15,120 nt of DNA from a bacterium (GTDB taxonomy: Bacteria; JAMOTN01), in NCBI GenBank assembly GCA_027062325.1, contig JAMOTN010000078.1, positions 1-15,120 of the forward strand, read 5' to 3'. The position numbers were made by a program, and so were the translations under genes. The notes beneath the pieces are model-generated. The model was not told the origin of the DNA and did not search any database. It saw only the letters and a program-made list of their open reading frames with translations. Position 1 is the first letter of the stretch. Each line of letters begins with the position of its first letter. Shown here one piece after another: positions 1 through 7,892 of the stretch.

Positions 1-151
1 CAGGTGTAACATCAATCACTCTCTTAACAATCTCTCCGTTCACAGAAACCAAGCCTTCTTTAATAAGCTCTTTTACCTGTCTGCGAGTTCCATATCCTGC
101 CAAAGCCAAAGCCTTATCAAGGCGCATTTTTCGAGAAGTTTTTCCCTTCAT
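1..151 (-). CDS. S4-domain pseudouridine synthase (RsuA/RluB-like), N-terminal part only
   Basis: The minus strand encodes about 50 residues beginning MKGKTSRKMRLDKALALAGY and running off the left edge. The pattern RLDKALALAGYGTRRQVKELI followed by GLVSVNGEIV is the S4 RNA-binding fold that opens the RsuA/RluB/RluE family of 16S/23S rRNA pseudouridine synthases. The catalytic domain lies outside the window, so the family is inferred from the S4 part alone; another S4 protein remains possible. The ATG at 149-151 is preceded by a GAGGGTG ribosome binding site (complement of 157-163). The gene is divergent from lysS and shares a roughly 120-base intergenic region with it. Confidence 0.75.
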   Translation of the reverse strand, partial: MKGKTSRKMRLDKALALAGYGTRRQVKELIKEGLVSVNGEIVKRVIDVTP

Positions 152-204
152 CCCATCACCCTCTTTAATTTGAAAGCAAACATTCAAAATCCCGATAATA
201 CTTT

Positions 205-233
205 TTACTGTTAGCTTGTTTTAATGTTATCAT
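205..233 (+). promoter_or_regulatory. lysS: Candidate sigma-70-type promoter for the lysS cluster
   Basis: TTACTG at 205-210 and TATCAT at 228-233 are separated by 17 bases and lie 41 bases before the lysS ATG. Both hexamers deviate from consensus, so this is only a plausible match in AT-rich DNA. On the opposite strand a TATTAT (complement of 195-200) could be the -10 box of the divergent S4-domain gene, but I found no good -35 partner for it. Confidence 0.35.
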
Positions 234-273
234 ATTACGAGATACACTCTATCAGCAAAGGAGTGTGAATAAA

Positions 274-1809
274 ATGCAGGATTTGTACAAATTTGAAAAC
301 TACGTTCATCCCGAATTTTACAAGAAATTGCTTGATCTAAAAGAGTTAGGAGAAAATCCTTACGACATTAAAAGTTTTGAAAAAACCGACATAATTCAAA
401 TCCGCCAAGAGGCTGAGGTTGAACTTGGAAAAAGTTACAAAACAGCCGGTAGAGTTAAAGCGATAAGACGTCATGGAAAAGCAATGTTTTTCGACATAGA
501 AGATTCAACCGGAAAAATTCAAATTTATCTCAAGGCAGATGTTGTGGGAAAAGATAAGTACAAATTCATAGCTGACCACATGAAAGTTGGTGATATAGTC
601 GGCGTTGAAGGAGAAACTTTCATAACTAGGACAGGAGAGTTATCAATTCAAACAAAATACATAATGTTTCTATCTAAAGTCTTACGTCCCTTACCAGAAA
701 AGTGGCATGGTCTAAAAGATGCTGAAATCCGCTATCGTCAACGCTATTTAGATCTACTCGTTAACAAAGAGGTGTTCAACAACTTCAAAAAAAGATTTGA
801 AATGCAATGGGAAACTCGTTCTTTTATGGCAGAATGGGGATTTATAGAAGTGGAAACCCCTATACTTCAACCTATTGCTGGAGGAGCAGCCGCAAAACCT
901 TTTGTTACATATCACAACTTTCTGGAACTTGAACTATTCTTAAGAATTGCCCCTGAGCTCTACCTAAAGCGTTTGTTAGTTGGAGGATTCGAAAAAGTTT
1001 TCGAAATGGGAAGAGTTTTTAGAAACGAAAACATTTCAAATAGACACAACCCAGAATTCACAATGCTTGAAGCATATGCTGCATATAAAGATTACACGTA
1101 CATGATGCAACTCACCGAAACCTTAATCGCAACACTTGCTGAAAAAATTCGTGGCAGCTTCAAGATTCCATTTGTAAAAGAGGAAAACGGCAAAAGAATT
1201 GAATATGAAGTGGATTTAACACCTCCTTTCCAGGTAAAAACCTACCTTGAAGTAGCCTCTGAAGCTGCAGGTGAGGAGATTACTGAAGAAACTCCAAATG
1301 ATAAGTTGATAGATATTGCAAAGCAAATGGAAATTGAATTAACAGGAAACGAAAGCTGGGGAGAACTCGTGGAGTTGATTTATTCGGAGGGTGAGAAAGG
1401 AATTACACAACCCACATTCATAATAGACTATCCCATTGATATATCACCTCTGGCAAAACGCAAAACTGAAAAATTAACAGAGCGTTTTGAACTTATAATA
1501 AATGGTTGGGAATTGGCAAATGCATTTTCGGAACTCAACGATCCAGAAGATCAATTTAATCGCTTCATGCAACAGCTAGAGAGAGCAGGTGTAGACAAAG
1601 ATCGTGATTTTCACAGATTTGATGCCGACTACGTGCTAGCACTTTGCTATGCTATGCCACCTGCAGCAGGATTAGGAATAGGAATCGATAGACTTGCTGC
1701 TTTAATAAATGGCCTTAGCTCTATCAAAGAAGTAATTCTCTTCCCAACTATCAAACCTCAAATTAATCTCAAACTCGAAGAGGATAAAGAGGTGGATGCA
1801 GGTGCGTGA
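274..1809 (+). CDS. lysS: Lysyl-tRNA synthetase, class II
   Basis: This 511-residue enzyme charges tRNA-Lys with lysine using ATP in the cytoplasm. An OB-fold anticodon-binding domain covers roughly residues 55-150 (GRVKAIRRHGKAMFFDIED). The class II catalytic core follows, with RIAPELYLKRLLVGGFEKVFE leading into motif 2 (MGRVFRNENISNRHNPEFTM, about 243-262) and motif 3 GLGIGIDRLAAL near 467-478. GWELANAFSELNDPEDQ is the usual LysS-specific segment. Length is normal for bacterial LysRS2. I prefer the ATG at 274: AAAGGAG at 257-263 sits 10 bases upstream, whereas an in-frame GTG at 265 would be only one base from it. It is the first gene of the plus-strand cluster, and its stop lies 4 bases before the next start. 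Confidence 0.97.
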   Translation: MQDLYKFENYVHPEFYKKLLDLKELGENPYDIKSFEKTDIIQIRQEAEVELGKSYKTAGRVKAIRRHGKAMFFDIEDSTGKIQIYLKADVVGKDKYKFIADHMKVGDIVGVEGETFITRTGELSIQTKYIMFLSKVLRPLPEKWHGLKDAEIRYRQRYLDLLVNKEVFNNFKKRFEMQWETRSFMAEWGFIEVETPILQPIAGGAAAKPFVTYHNFLELELFLRIAPELYLKRLLVGGFEKVFEMGRVFRNENISNRHNPEFTMLEAYAAYKDYTYMMQLTETLIATLAEKIRGSFKIPFVKEENGKRIEYEVDLTPPFQVKTYLEVASEAAGEEITEETPNDKLIDIAKQMEIELTGNESWGELVELIYSEGEKGITQPTFIIDYPIDISPLAKRKTEKLTERFELIINGWELANAFSELNDPEDQFNRFMQQLERAGVDKDRDFHRFDADYVLALCYAMPPAAGLGIGIDRLAALINGLSSIKEVILFPTIKPQINLKLEEDKEVDAGA

Positions 1810-1813
1810 TAAG

Positions 1814-3613
1814 ATGGGGAATAATCTAAACAAAACATGTCCAGAATGCGGTTTTTCAAATCCAGCTGAGGCTGTATTTTGTCAAAATTGTGGCAAGAGA
1901 TTAGATGGTTCATGTCCAAATTGCGGTCACTTAAATTCCACAGATGCCAACTTTTGTATTAAATGTGGTACCCGTCTCTCAATGACATCAAAAGGATTCG
2001 TAGTTAGAATTTCCGATTACATTGCACGCATTATTCCTGAAAAAAATAGAATTCTCATGCAGTTTGATACTCCTGCTCCAACAAAGCATACCAAAGGAAC
2101 TCAACTTCAACAACAGCATATACAAATTGACGAGACAATAATTGAAGGTCTTTTTAATAAACTGACAGCTGTCGTCGCCACACAAATTGAAAAACAGCTT
2201 AATGAAATCTTTTCTGAACTTACAAAACAAATCAAAGAAAATGCTGAAAGTTTAAACCAAATCACTAAAAAAATAATTGAGCGAGAAGAAAAACTCCTAA
2301 ATATGGAAGATAAACTCAACAACTTAGCTGCTCAACTCAACCAACTAAAGTCCATCTTACCTCCAGTATCGTCCACAGATGATACAATGCTTGAAAAATC
2401 TGAAAAAAAAGATCAAGAGGAATCCTCAAAAGAGTCTCAAAAAGCAGCAGAGGTAAGTGAGAAAACTTATACACCTGAAAAAACTCTAGAACCATCTTCT
2501 GAACAAACGGATATAAAAGAGGTTTCTATTTCTTCAGAAGACAGCGACGTTATAGAACCTGAATTAGTCAAAGAACAATCTACCACATCCATAGAAGAGG
2601 ATTCTTCAACTGAGGATCCTTGGAAAGACATTTTCATATCAGAACCCTCTGAAACAAAAGAATCACCCAAAACTATGGGAGTAGGAGAAAACACCAAATC
2701 ATATCAAAACAGGTCTCTCGAAAAATCAGTACCTCAAGAAACTTCCCAAGAAATTTCTACTCTTCTCATCACCGTTGACAGCAATGACTGTACCATGAAA
2801 ATAATTGACACCAATGGTGACATAATAAAGTTTGCAGGAAGTCGCGGGGATGGTCCGGGTGAATTTAGAAACCCAAAAAAAGTTGCTGTATATCCAGACT
2901 CAAACTTAGTAGCCGTATCAGATTTTGCTAATAAAAGAGTTCAAATTTTCTCTCTCCCTAATCTTGAATTAATTGGCTCAATAGACAACTTAGAATTTCC
3001 AACAGGATTAGCCTTTTTTGATAAGCAATTATTCGTCATAGAGAGCTGGCTCGGCTCAATCGCTGTATTCGATTTTTCAAGCTCCTCTATTCCAACTTCT
3101 CCAGTTGTAAACCTAGGTGGCAAAGGAATAGAACCTGCTCAATTCGAAACTCCTGAAGATTTGCATATCACCAAAGACGGATCAATAATTATTGCTGACA
3201 GTGGTAATAATAGAGTCCAAAAACTCTCAAAAGATTTTACTCCAATTTGGCTAGTTACATCAGATCAAATTCCCGAAGGTTTTGATCACCCCAAAGGAGT
3301 ATTCGAATACAACGGAGAAGTATTTGTTGTCGATACTGGAAACAGTCGCATTGTCGTTCTGGATTCAAAAGACGGTATGCTGAAAAGAATTATCGGTAAA
3401 TTTGGAAAAGATGAAGGTGGTTTAAATTCTCCATCAGCCGTGTGCGTTGCCAACAATAAAATTTTCGTAGCAGATACATGGAATAACCGCATAACAACGT
3501 TTACAATCGATGGAATTCCTCAGCAGCCAATTGGAGAACTACAAAGCATATTCGAAGGCATAAGTGATGTGGAAGCTGTATCTTCAAATTTGATCTTTAC
3601 GGAGGTGGCGTAA
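1814..3613 (+). CDS. Double zinc-ribbon / coiled-coil / NHL beta-propeller protein of unknown function
   Basis: I recognise the domains but not the gene. From the ATG at 1814 it has 599 residues. Two zinc ribbons come first: C9/C12/C23/C26 and C34/C37/C48/C51, each CPxCG...FCxxCG. A helical, probably coiled-coil segment spans about 105-182. A low-complexity linker rich in Ser, Glu, Thr and Lys covers about 183-315. The C-terminal 280 residues contain five NHL-type units (for example GEFRNPKKVAV, then VSDFANKRVQIFS, ADSGNNRVQKLS, VDTGNSRIVVLD, ADTWNNRITTFT). The terminal strands could close a sixth blade. I see no signal peptide or membrane segment, so it is probably cytoplasmic, with the propeller as a protein or ligand platform. 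The start is supported by AGGTG at 1800-1804; an in-frame ATG at 1796 overlaps lysS and sits one base from its own SD-like sequence. Its stop overlaps the acylphosphatase start (TAATG). Confidence 0.88.
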   Translation: MGNNLNKTCPECGFSNPAEAVFCQNCGKRLDGSCPNCGHLNSTDANFCIKCGTRLSMTSKGFVVRISDYIARIIPEKNRILMQFDTPAPTKHTKGTQLQQQHIQIDETIIEGLFNKLTAVVATQIEKQLNEIFSELTKQIKENAESLNQITKKIIEREEKLLNMEDKLNNLAAQLNQLKSILPPVSSTDDTMLEKSEKKDQEESSKESQKAAEVSEKTYTPEKTLEPSSEQTDIKEVSISSEDSDVIEPELVKEQSTTSIEEDSSTEDPWKDIFISEPSETKESPKTMGVGENTKSYQNRSLEKSVPQETSQEISTLLITVDSNDCTMKIIDTNGDIIKFAGSRGDGPGEFRNPKKVAVYPDSNLVAVSDFANKRVQIFSLPNLELIGSIDNLEFPTGLAFFDKQLFVIESWLGSIAVFDFSSSSIPTSPVVNLGGKGIEPAQFETPEDLHITKDGSIIIADSGNNRVQKLSKDFTPIWLVTSDQIPEGFDHPKGVFEYNGEVFVVDTGNSRIVVLDSKDGMLKRIIGKFGKDEGGLNSPSAVCVANNKIFVADTWNNRITTFTIDGIPQQPIGELQSIFEGISDVEAVSSNLIFTEVA

Positions 3614-3885
3614 TGAAGCGCCTCAATATCATAGTCTCAGGTCGAGTTCAGGGAGTAGGTTTCAGATACTTTACTCAAAGTATTGCATCTTCTCTGGGAT
3701 TAACAGGATGGGTTAAAAATCTGCCAAACGGCCAAGTAGAAATTGAAGTTCAAGGTGATAAAGAGTTACTCAATGAGTTTAAAAAAAGGATTTCAAAAGG
3801 TCCTTCTCTAGCAAGAGTTGACAACATAGTTGAGAAAGAAATACCGGTTCAAGGAGGTGAGAGTACCTTTTCAATAAGGTACTGA
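3613..3885 (+). CDS. acyP: Acylphosphatase
   Basis: This 90-residue protein hydrolyses the carboxyl-phosphate bond of acyl phosphates such as acetyl phosphate or carbamoyl phosphate. It shows the full signature: GRVQGVGFRYF with catalytic Arg18, then GWVKNLPNGQVEIEVQG with catalytic Asn36. Length matches the roughly 90-100 residue family norm. The ATG overlaps the upstream stop by one base (3611-3615), with GGAGGTG at 3601-3607 inside the end of the upstream gene, so translation is probably coupled. It sits 5 bases before era. The physiological substrate is unclear in bacteria generally. Confidence 0.95.
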   Translation: MKRLNIIVSGRVQGVGFRYFTQSIASSLGLTGWVKNLPNGQVEIEVQGDKELLNEFKKRISKGPSLARVDNIVEKEIPVQGGESTFSIRY

Positions 3886-3890
3886 AGATC

Positions 3891-4787
3891 ATGAGGAAAA
3901 GATGTGGATTCGTTTCAATTGTTGGCCCTACAAACGCAGGAAAAAGTACTATTATTAATGCACTATTGGGAACTGAGCTGTTGATAACCTCTTCTAAGCC
4001 ACAAACAACTAGAAAACGCGTAAGAGCAATAGTCACACGTGAAGATTACCAAATCATATTTGTGGACACGCCAGGTCTCCATAAACCGCTTCATCTACTG
4101 GGTGAATTTCTGATAGACGAAGCAAAAAAATCTTTAAAAAACATAGATTGTATTGTCTACGTAAAAGCAGCAGATGAACCTGAAGTCAAACCGTTTGAAA
4201 GAGAAGTTCTCAGCTTTCTTAAAACGCTAAACATGCCAAAGCTTTTTGTTCTTAATAAGATGGATGTTGTAAAAAAAGACAGGGCAAAAGAAATTCTCGA
4301 AGACTTAAAAGAAGAATTAGATTTCTTTGACTCATACCTAATGGTCAGCGCAAAGCGCCGTGAAAATATAGACGTTTTGGAACAATGGATTGCAGCTCAT
4401 CTTCCAGAGGGAGAATTTCTATTTCCAGCTGACATAACCAGTGATATCACTGTGAGAGAATTAGCAGAGGAGTATATAAGAGAAGCTATAATAAAACACG
4501 TACATCAAGAGGTCCCTCACTCCGTGGCTGTTGTAATTGAGGAGTTCAAAGAACGCGGTGACACCACTTATATAAGCGCCAATATATACGTCGAACGCGA
4601 TGGTCAAAAGGCTATAATAATAGGCAAAGGCGGACAGATGATAAAAAAGATTGGTAAAGTTGCGAGGGAGAGGATCGAGATGCTACTGGGCACAAAAGTA
4701 TACCTTGAGTTGTGGGTCAAGGTGAGAGAAGACTGGCGTTATAAAAAAGGTGCGTTGGCTGAGTTTGGCTATAAAAGAAGAGACTAA
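3891..4787 (+). CDS. era: GTPase Era, 16S rRNA-binding ribosome assembly factor
   Basis: Era binds the 3' end of 16S rRNA and helps 30S subunit maturation in a GTP-dependent manner. The 298-residue protein has the G1 loop GPTNAGKST (12-20), SKPQTTR switch region (35-41), G3 DTPG (59-62), G4 NKMD (122-125) and the G5 segment VSAKRR. The C-terminal KH domain follows, with IIGKGGQMIKKIG as its RNA-binding loop. Length is standard. The ATG at 3891 follows the acylphosphatase stop by 5 bases, with a modest AAGGT ribosome binding site 10 bases upstream. All key residues are present, so it should be functional. Confidence 0.97.
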   Translation: MRKRCGFVSIVGPTNAGKSTIINALLGTELLITSSKPQTTRKRVRAIVTREDYQIIFVDTPGLHKPLHLLGEFLIDEAKKSLKNIDCIVYVKAADEPEVKPFEREVLSFLKTLNMPKLFVLNKMDVVKKDRAKEILEDLKEELDFFDSYLMVSAKRRENIDVLEQWIAAHLPEGEFLFPADITSDITVRELAEEYIREAIIKHVHQEVPHSVAVVIEEFKERGDTTYISANIYVERDGQKAIIIGKGGQMIKKIGKVARERIEMLLGTKVYLELWVKVREDWRYKKGALAEFGYKRRD

Positions 4788-4813
4788 CCAAAAGCAGTAC
4801 AAGGAGGTTTCTT

Positions 4814-6151
4814 ATGTCTTTTGCACAAACTCAAACAGAAAATCTGGCAGCACTCCTTAAAAAGTACTCTGATAACCCAGAGAAAATAAGAGAAATTGCA
4901 GAGGAGTATAGAATTGAAGACATAGCAGAAGCTTTGGAAGAACTTGATGAGGATACTCAAATAAAAGTTGCATCTGCACTTCCAACAGAAGATATTGCAG
5001 AGTTACTTTCCGAGATTGACGAAGAAGAAAGTGAAGATTTGATAAAAAATCTTGATGCCATGCTTCTTGTTGATGCAGTTCATGAAATGAGTCCCGACGA
5101 GATTGCAGAACTGGTCAGAGAACTGGATCCAGAAACTGCTTCCCTTCTTCTAAGCAAAGTTGAAAACGATAAACGCGAAGACGTATGTAAACTTCTAAAT
5201 TTCCCACCAGATTCAGCAGGATCATTGATGACTCCTGAAATTGTTGTAATACCAGATCACCTAACTGTGGCAGAAGCTTTACCTATTGTTAAAAAACAGC
5301 TTGAGCATGCAAAAATCGAAGACAGAATCTTCATTGTTGACAAAGCTGGACGCCCTGTTGGTGTAATATCTCTTGCTGAGTTAATACTTGCCGATCTAAC
5401 TGAGAAAGTTTCAAAGTTAGTAGAAGACAAACCTATTGTAGTAAAAGCCACAGATGACAGAGAAGTTGCCGCTAACCTTGCCCTAAAATACGAGCTTCGA
5501 GTTGTTCCCGTAGTTGACGATACTGGAAAGCTAATAGGGGCCATTCCTTTTGATGAAATTCTATACACCGTTGAGGAAGAGACAGAAGAAGACATGTTAA
5601 AGATGGTGGGAGCGAGTGATCCAGAAGAAGAAAGCCCCATAAAAGCTTCATTGGCACGCCTTCCATGGTTAATTGTAAATCTCTTTGGTGGACTCCTGGC
5701 AGGCAATGTCATCAAGTTATTTCAAAACGTTCTTTCAAAATCCATTGCTCTTGCTTTTTTCGTTCCAGTAATAACAGGAATGGGTGGTAACGCTGCTTTG
5801 CAAACTGCAACGACAGTTGTTCGGGGTCTCGCAACGGGTGAGGTTAAGTTATCAGAAATTTGGGAGACGCTATTCAAAGAGGTTGTGGTAGCCTTTTTTG
5901 TTGGAGCAGGATGCGCTTTAATCGCGGGGAGCGCCGCTTTAATAATGCAGGGAGAGATAAAAATTACTCTGATCGTTGGAACAGCAATGTTTACGGCAAT
6001 TTCAATAGCAGCAATTGTTGGGACAGTACTCCCAATGTTTTTCGAAAAAGTCGGAGTAGACCCTGCTATTGCAACAGGACCGTTTGTAACAACCTCAAAC
6101 GATATAATAGGAATATTCATATATTTCACTGTCGCAAAAATTTTACTTTGA
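4814..6151 (+). CDS. mgtE: Magnesium transporter MgtE
   Basis: MgtE is a homodimeric Mg2+ channel of the cytoplasmic membrane, gated by its own cytosolic Mg2+-sensing domains. The 445 residues follow the family layout. An acidic helical N domain covers about 10-125, with repeated EDIAE/DEIAEL units. A CBS pair covers about 130-255, starting at DSAGSLMTPE. The acidic plug-helix region (VEEETEEDMLKMVGASDPEEES) is followed by about five membrane helices from residue 284. The conserved PVITGMGGNAALQTAT and the late TTSNDIIG, whose Asp430 matches the pore aspartate of the family, are both present. AAGGAGG at 4801-4807 is 6 bases before the ATG. Only 26 bases separate it from era, so there is no room for a Mg2+ riboswitch leader. 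Confidence 0.96.
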   Translation: MSFAQTQTENLAALLKKYSDNPEKIREIAEEYRIEDIAEALEELDEDTQIKVASALPTEDIAELLSEIDEEESEDLIKNLDAMLLVDAVHEMSPDEIAELVRELDPETASLLLSKVENDKREDVCKLLNFPPDSAGSLMTPEIVVIPDHLTVAEALPIVKKQLEHAKIEDRIFIVDKAGRPVGVISLAELILADLTEKVSKLVEDKPIVVKATDDREVAANLALKYELRVVPVVDDTGKLIGAIPFDEILYTVEEETEEDMLKMVGASDPEEESPIKASLARLPWLIVNLFGGLLAGNVIKLFQNVLSKSIALAFFVPVITGMGGNAALQTATTVVRGLATGEVKLSEIWETLFKEVVVAFFVGAGCALIAGSAALIMQGEIKITLIVGTAMFTAISIAAIVGTVLPMFFEKVGVDPAIATGPFVTTSNDIIGIFIYFTVAKILL

Positions 6152-6177
6152 TAAGGCATGGGGGAGGTCGCACTTCA

Positions 6178-6366
6178 GTGTTTTCCTCTGTTATTTTCAC
6201 TACTTTAGCTATATTGCTCGTTTGTATAATAGTTATTCTATTTATTCCCATTAAACTCGAACTGTTTGTTGACACCAACTCAAATTTTCCATTTAATGTT
6301 AGAGTAAAAGTAGCAGGTTTAGAGATATATGCATATCCGAAATCTCAATCTCAAAAGGACAGGTGA
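6178..6366 (+). CDS. Small single-pass membrane protein, possible DUF2953 N-terminal remnant
   Basis: A GTG at 6178 opens a 62-residue frame that fills the gap between mgtE and the dehydrogenase. Residues 4-24 form a hydrophobic helix (VIFTTLAILLVCIIVILFIP), followed by KLELFVDTN, then FNVRVKVAGLEIYAYPK and a polar end. A membrane anchor followed by a short beta-rich segment ending in G-L-E-I-Y resembles the start of DUF2953 proteins, which are usually several times longer; this likeness is from memory and tentative. GGAGG at 6162-6166 lies 11 bases upstream, a rather long spacing. The stop is 4 bases before the next ATG and the SD of the next gene lies inside its end, which supports translation. 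It could be a real small protein or a decayed gene. Confidence 0.55.
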   Translation: MFSSVIFTTLAILLVCIIVILFIPIKLELFVDTNSNFPFNVRVKVAGLEIYAYPKSQSQKDR

Positions 6367-6370
6367 TAAT

Positions 6371-7405
6371 ATGAAAGTACTCTGGAACAATGACGGAGTG
6401 GAATTCCTTAAAAAATTCAAACCGAGACTCGTTGTTGCTCCACTCGCTGTACAAAAAATGGATTTGTTCTGGGATATAGTAGAATACATCGGATACCCTG
6501 AAGTTTTCTTAGTATCTGAGTGCACAGAAGACAACTTTTCTAAAGTTTATAACTTTAAAGAAAAAGTAGCTGCTTTTGGCGGTGGCAAAGCAATCGATAC
6601 TGGAAAAGCCGCTCTTTATGCAGGATTTGATTTTGTATCAATCCCAACAACACTCACTTGCTGTGCAGCAGCCAGTAATCACACAGTCATAAATAATCCA
6701 GATGGATCATACAAACGCACTCTTCCCAAGACTCACTACCCAAACGCAGTAATAATAATAAAGGAATTTTTTGAAAATCTCCCCCGTCAACAGATAACCG
6801 CAGGAGTTGCAGACGCAGTAGCAAAGTACTTTGAGATGAAAATTGGAGTAACTTGGCTAAATTCAATCTCCCTTTATAAAAAAGACGCAAAGAAACTTGA
6901 ATCAAATTATTCCTCTATGGTTGCCAAAGCTCAAAACATATTATCATACTTTGCTCGCAAAAAAGGACCTCTACACATAACAGATAATATGATAAAAAAA
7001 TGCGTAATAGAACCAGCCTTTGGTTTTGTAACGGTAGCTCATGCAATAGCGGATGCACTCGCCCACTTTTATCCCCTCTCCCTTCACGGCAACAGAGTAA
7101 GTCTTGGTATAGAAATTATGATAGATTGGGCAATAAAAAATAAACTTGCAAATGTTCAACTTAAAAGAAGGTGGGAAACTATCGCACAAAAGTATTCTCT
7201 TCCTCGCCTTCTCAGAGAAATCGCTTTTGAGCATGTTCACAATACCAATTCAAGTTACGTATCAGTCCATCCTCTGGCAAAAAAGCAAAAGAATTTTTCA
7301 TTTGAAGAATTCGTAAACAAATTGTTTGATCCAAATTCCACGTTTCCTCAGATTAAGGAACTCAAAACCTCTTTTAAACAATTCGTATTTTTCAAAGAAA
7401 ATTGA
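6371..7405 (+). CDS. GldA-like metal-dependent (iron-containing) alcohol/glycerol dehydrogenase family protein
   Basis: The 344-residue protein belongs to the dehydroquinate synthase-like / Fe-ADH superfamily, which oxidises or reduces alcohols with NAD(P). The dinucleotide-binding loop GGGKAIDTGK is at 70-79, followed by SIPTTLTCCAAASNHTV (90-106), like the PT-x-x-x-T-C-A-A segment of glycerol dehydrogenases. Probable metal ligands are Asp148 (AGVADAVAKYFE), His224 (VAHAIADAL) and His239 (LSLHGNRVSLG). The substrate is not determined; glycerol, glycerol-1-phosphate or another polyol are all possible. I start at the ATG at 6371 because AGGTG at 6361-6365 is 5 bases upstream; an earlier in-frame ATG at 6329 lies inside the small membrane protein gene. 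It is the last gene of the cluster and converges on dtd, 13 bases apart. Confidence 0.85.
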   Translation: MKVLWNNDGVEFLKKFKPRLVVAPLAVQKMDLFWDIVEYIGYPEVFLVSECTEDNFSKVYNFKEKVAAFGGGKAIDTGKAALYAGFDFVSIPTTLTCCAAASNHTVINNPDGSYKRTLPKTHYPNAVIIIKEFFENLPRQQITAGVADAVAKYFEMKIGVTWLNSISLYKKDAKKLESNYSSMVAKAQNILSYFARKKGPLHITDNMIKKCVIEPAFGFVTVAHAIADALAHFYPLSLHGNRVSLGIEIMIDWAIKNKLANVQLKRRWETIAQKYSLPRLLREIAFEHVHNTNSSYVSVHPLAKKQKNFSFEEFVNKLFDPNSTFPQIKELKTSFKQFVFFKEN

Positions 7406-7418
7406 TCAGGACTTTAAA

Positions 7419-7862
7419 TCAAAACTGCCTGTCCAACCATATTGTAACAGGTCCATTATTAACAAGCTCTATCTCCATGTGAGCCCCAAATTCACCAAAC
7501 ACACATTCAACCTCTTGCGAAATCTTTAATTTGAACTCATCCCACATCTTTCTCGCTTCATCAGGATTCATAGCATTAGAAAAGCTAGGACGTGTTCCTT
7601 TCTTAACATCTGCTGCCAAGGTAAACTGGGAAACTGCAAGAATTTTTCCTCCAACATCCTTAACCGAAAGATTCATCTTTCCCTGCTCATCTTCAAAAAT
7701 CCTTAAATTTAAAATTTTAGAAACAAGCCAATCCAACTCCTTCGTTCCATCTCCCCTCACAAAACATATCAACGCCACAATCCCTCTTTCTATCTTACCT
7801 ACAAATTTTCCATCAACTTTTAAACTTGCTCTATCAACACGTTGCAATACCGCTCTTACCAT
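7419..7862 (-). CDS. dtd: D-aminoacyl-tRNA deacylase
   Basis: DTD removes D-amino acids (and glycine mischarged on tRNA-Ala) from tRNA in the cytoplasm. The 147-residue protein starts MVRAVLQRVDRASLKVDGK, as is usual for the family. It carries the catalytic SQFTL motif (AVSQFTLAADVKKGTRPSF) and the cross-subunit Gly-Pro motif in NNGPVTIWLD near the C-terminus. Length is standard. The ATG at 7860-7862 has AGAGGGG (complement of 7869-7875) 6 bases upstream. It lies 30 bases after the prfB stop and is the last gene of the minus-strand cluster. Confidence 0.96.
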   Translation of the reverse strand: MVRAVLQRVDRASLKVDGKFVGKIERGIVALICFVRGDGTKELDWLVSKILNLRIFEDEQGKMNLSVKDVGGKILAVSQFTLAADVKKGTRPSFSNAMNPDEARKMWDEFKLKISQEVECVFGEFGAHMEIELVNNGPVTIWLDRQF

Positions 7863-7892
7863 TTGCTTCCCCTCTCTGCATAGTGATTAGCC

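Noticed and set aside
4788-4813. A possible Mg2+ riboswitch before mgtE
   Set aside because: The gap to era is only 26 bases, too short for an M-box or similar leader.
5257-5715. A 152-residue open frame on the minus strand
   Set aside because: It lies entirely antisense to the well-supported mgtE gene, its composition (Ser/Thr/Arg-rich) is that of a mirrored acidic protein, and it has no family resemblance.
5860-6177. An N-terminal extension of the small membrane protein into mgtE
   Set aside because: The upstream part is the out-of-frame reading of mgtE, rich in Arg, Asn and Cys; only the part from GTG 6178 has sensible protein character and an SD.
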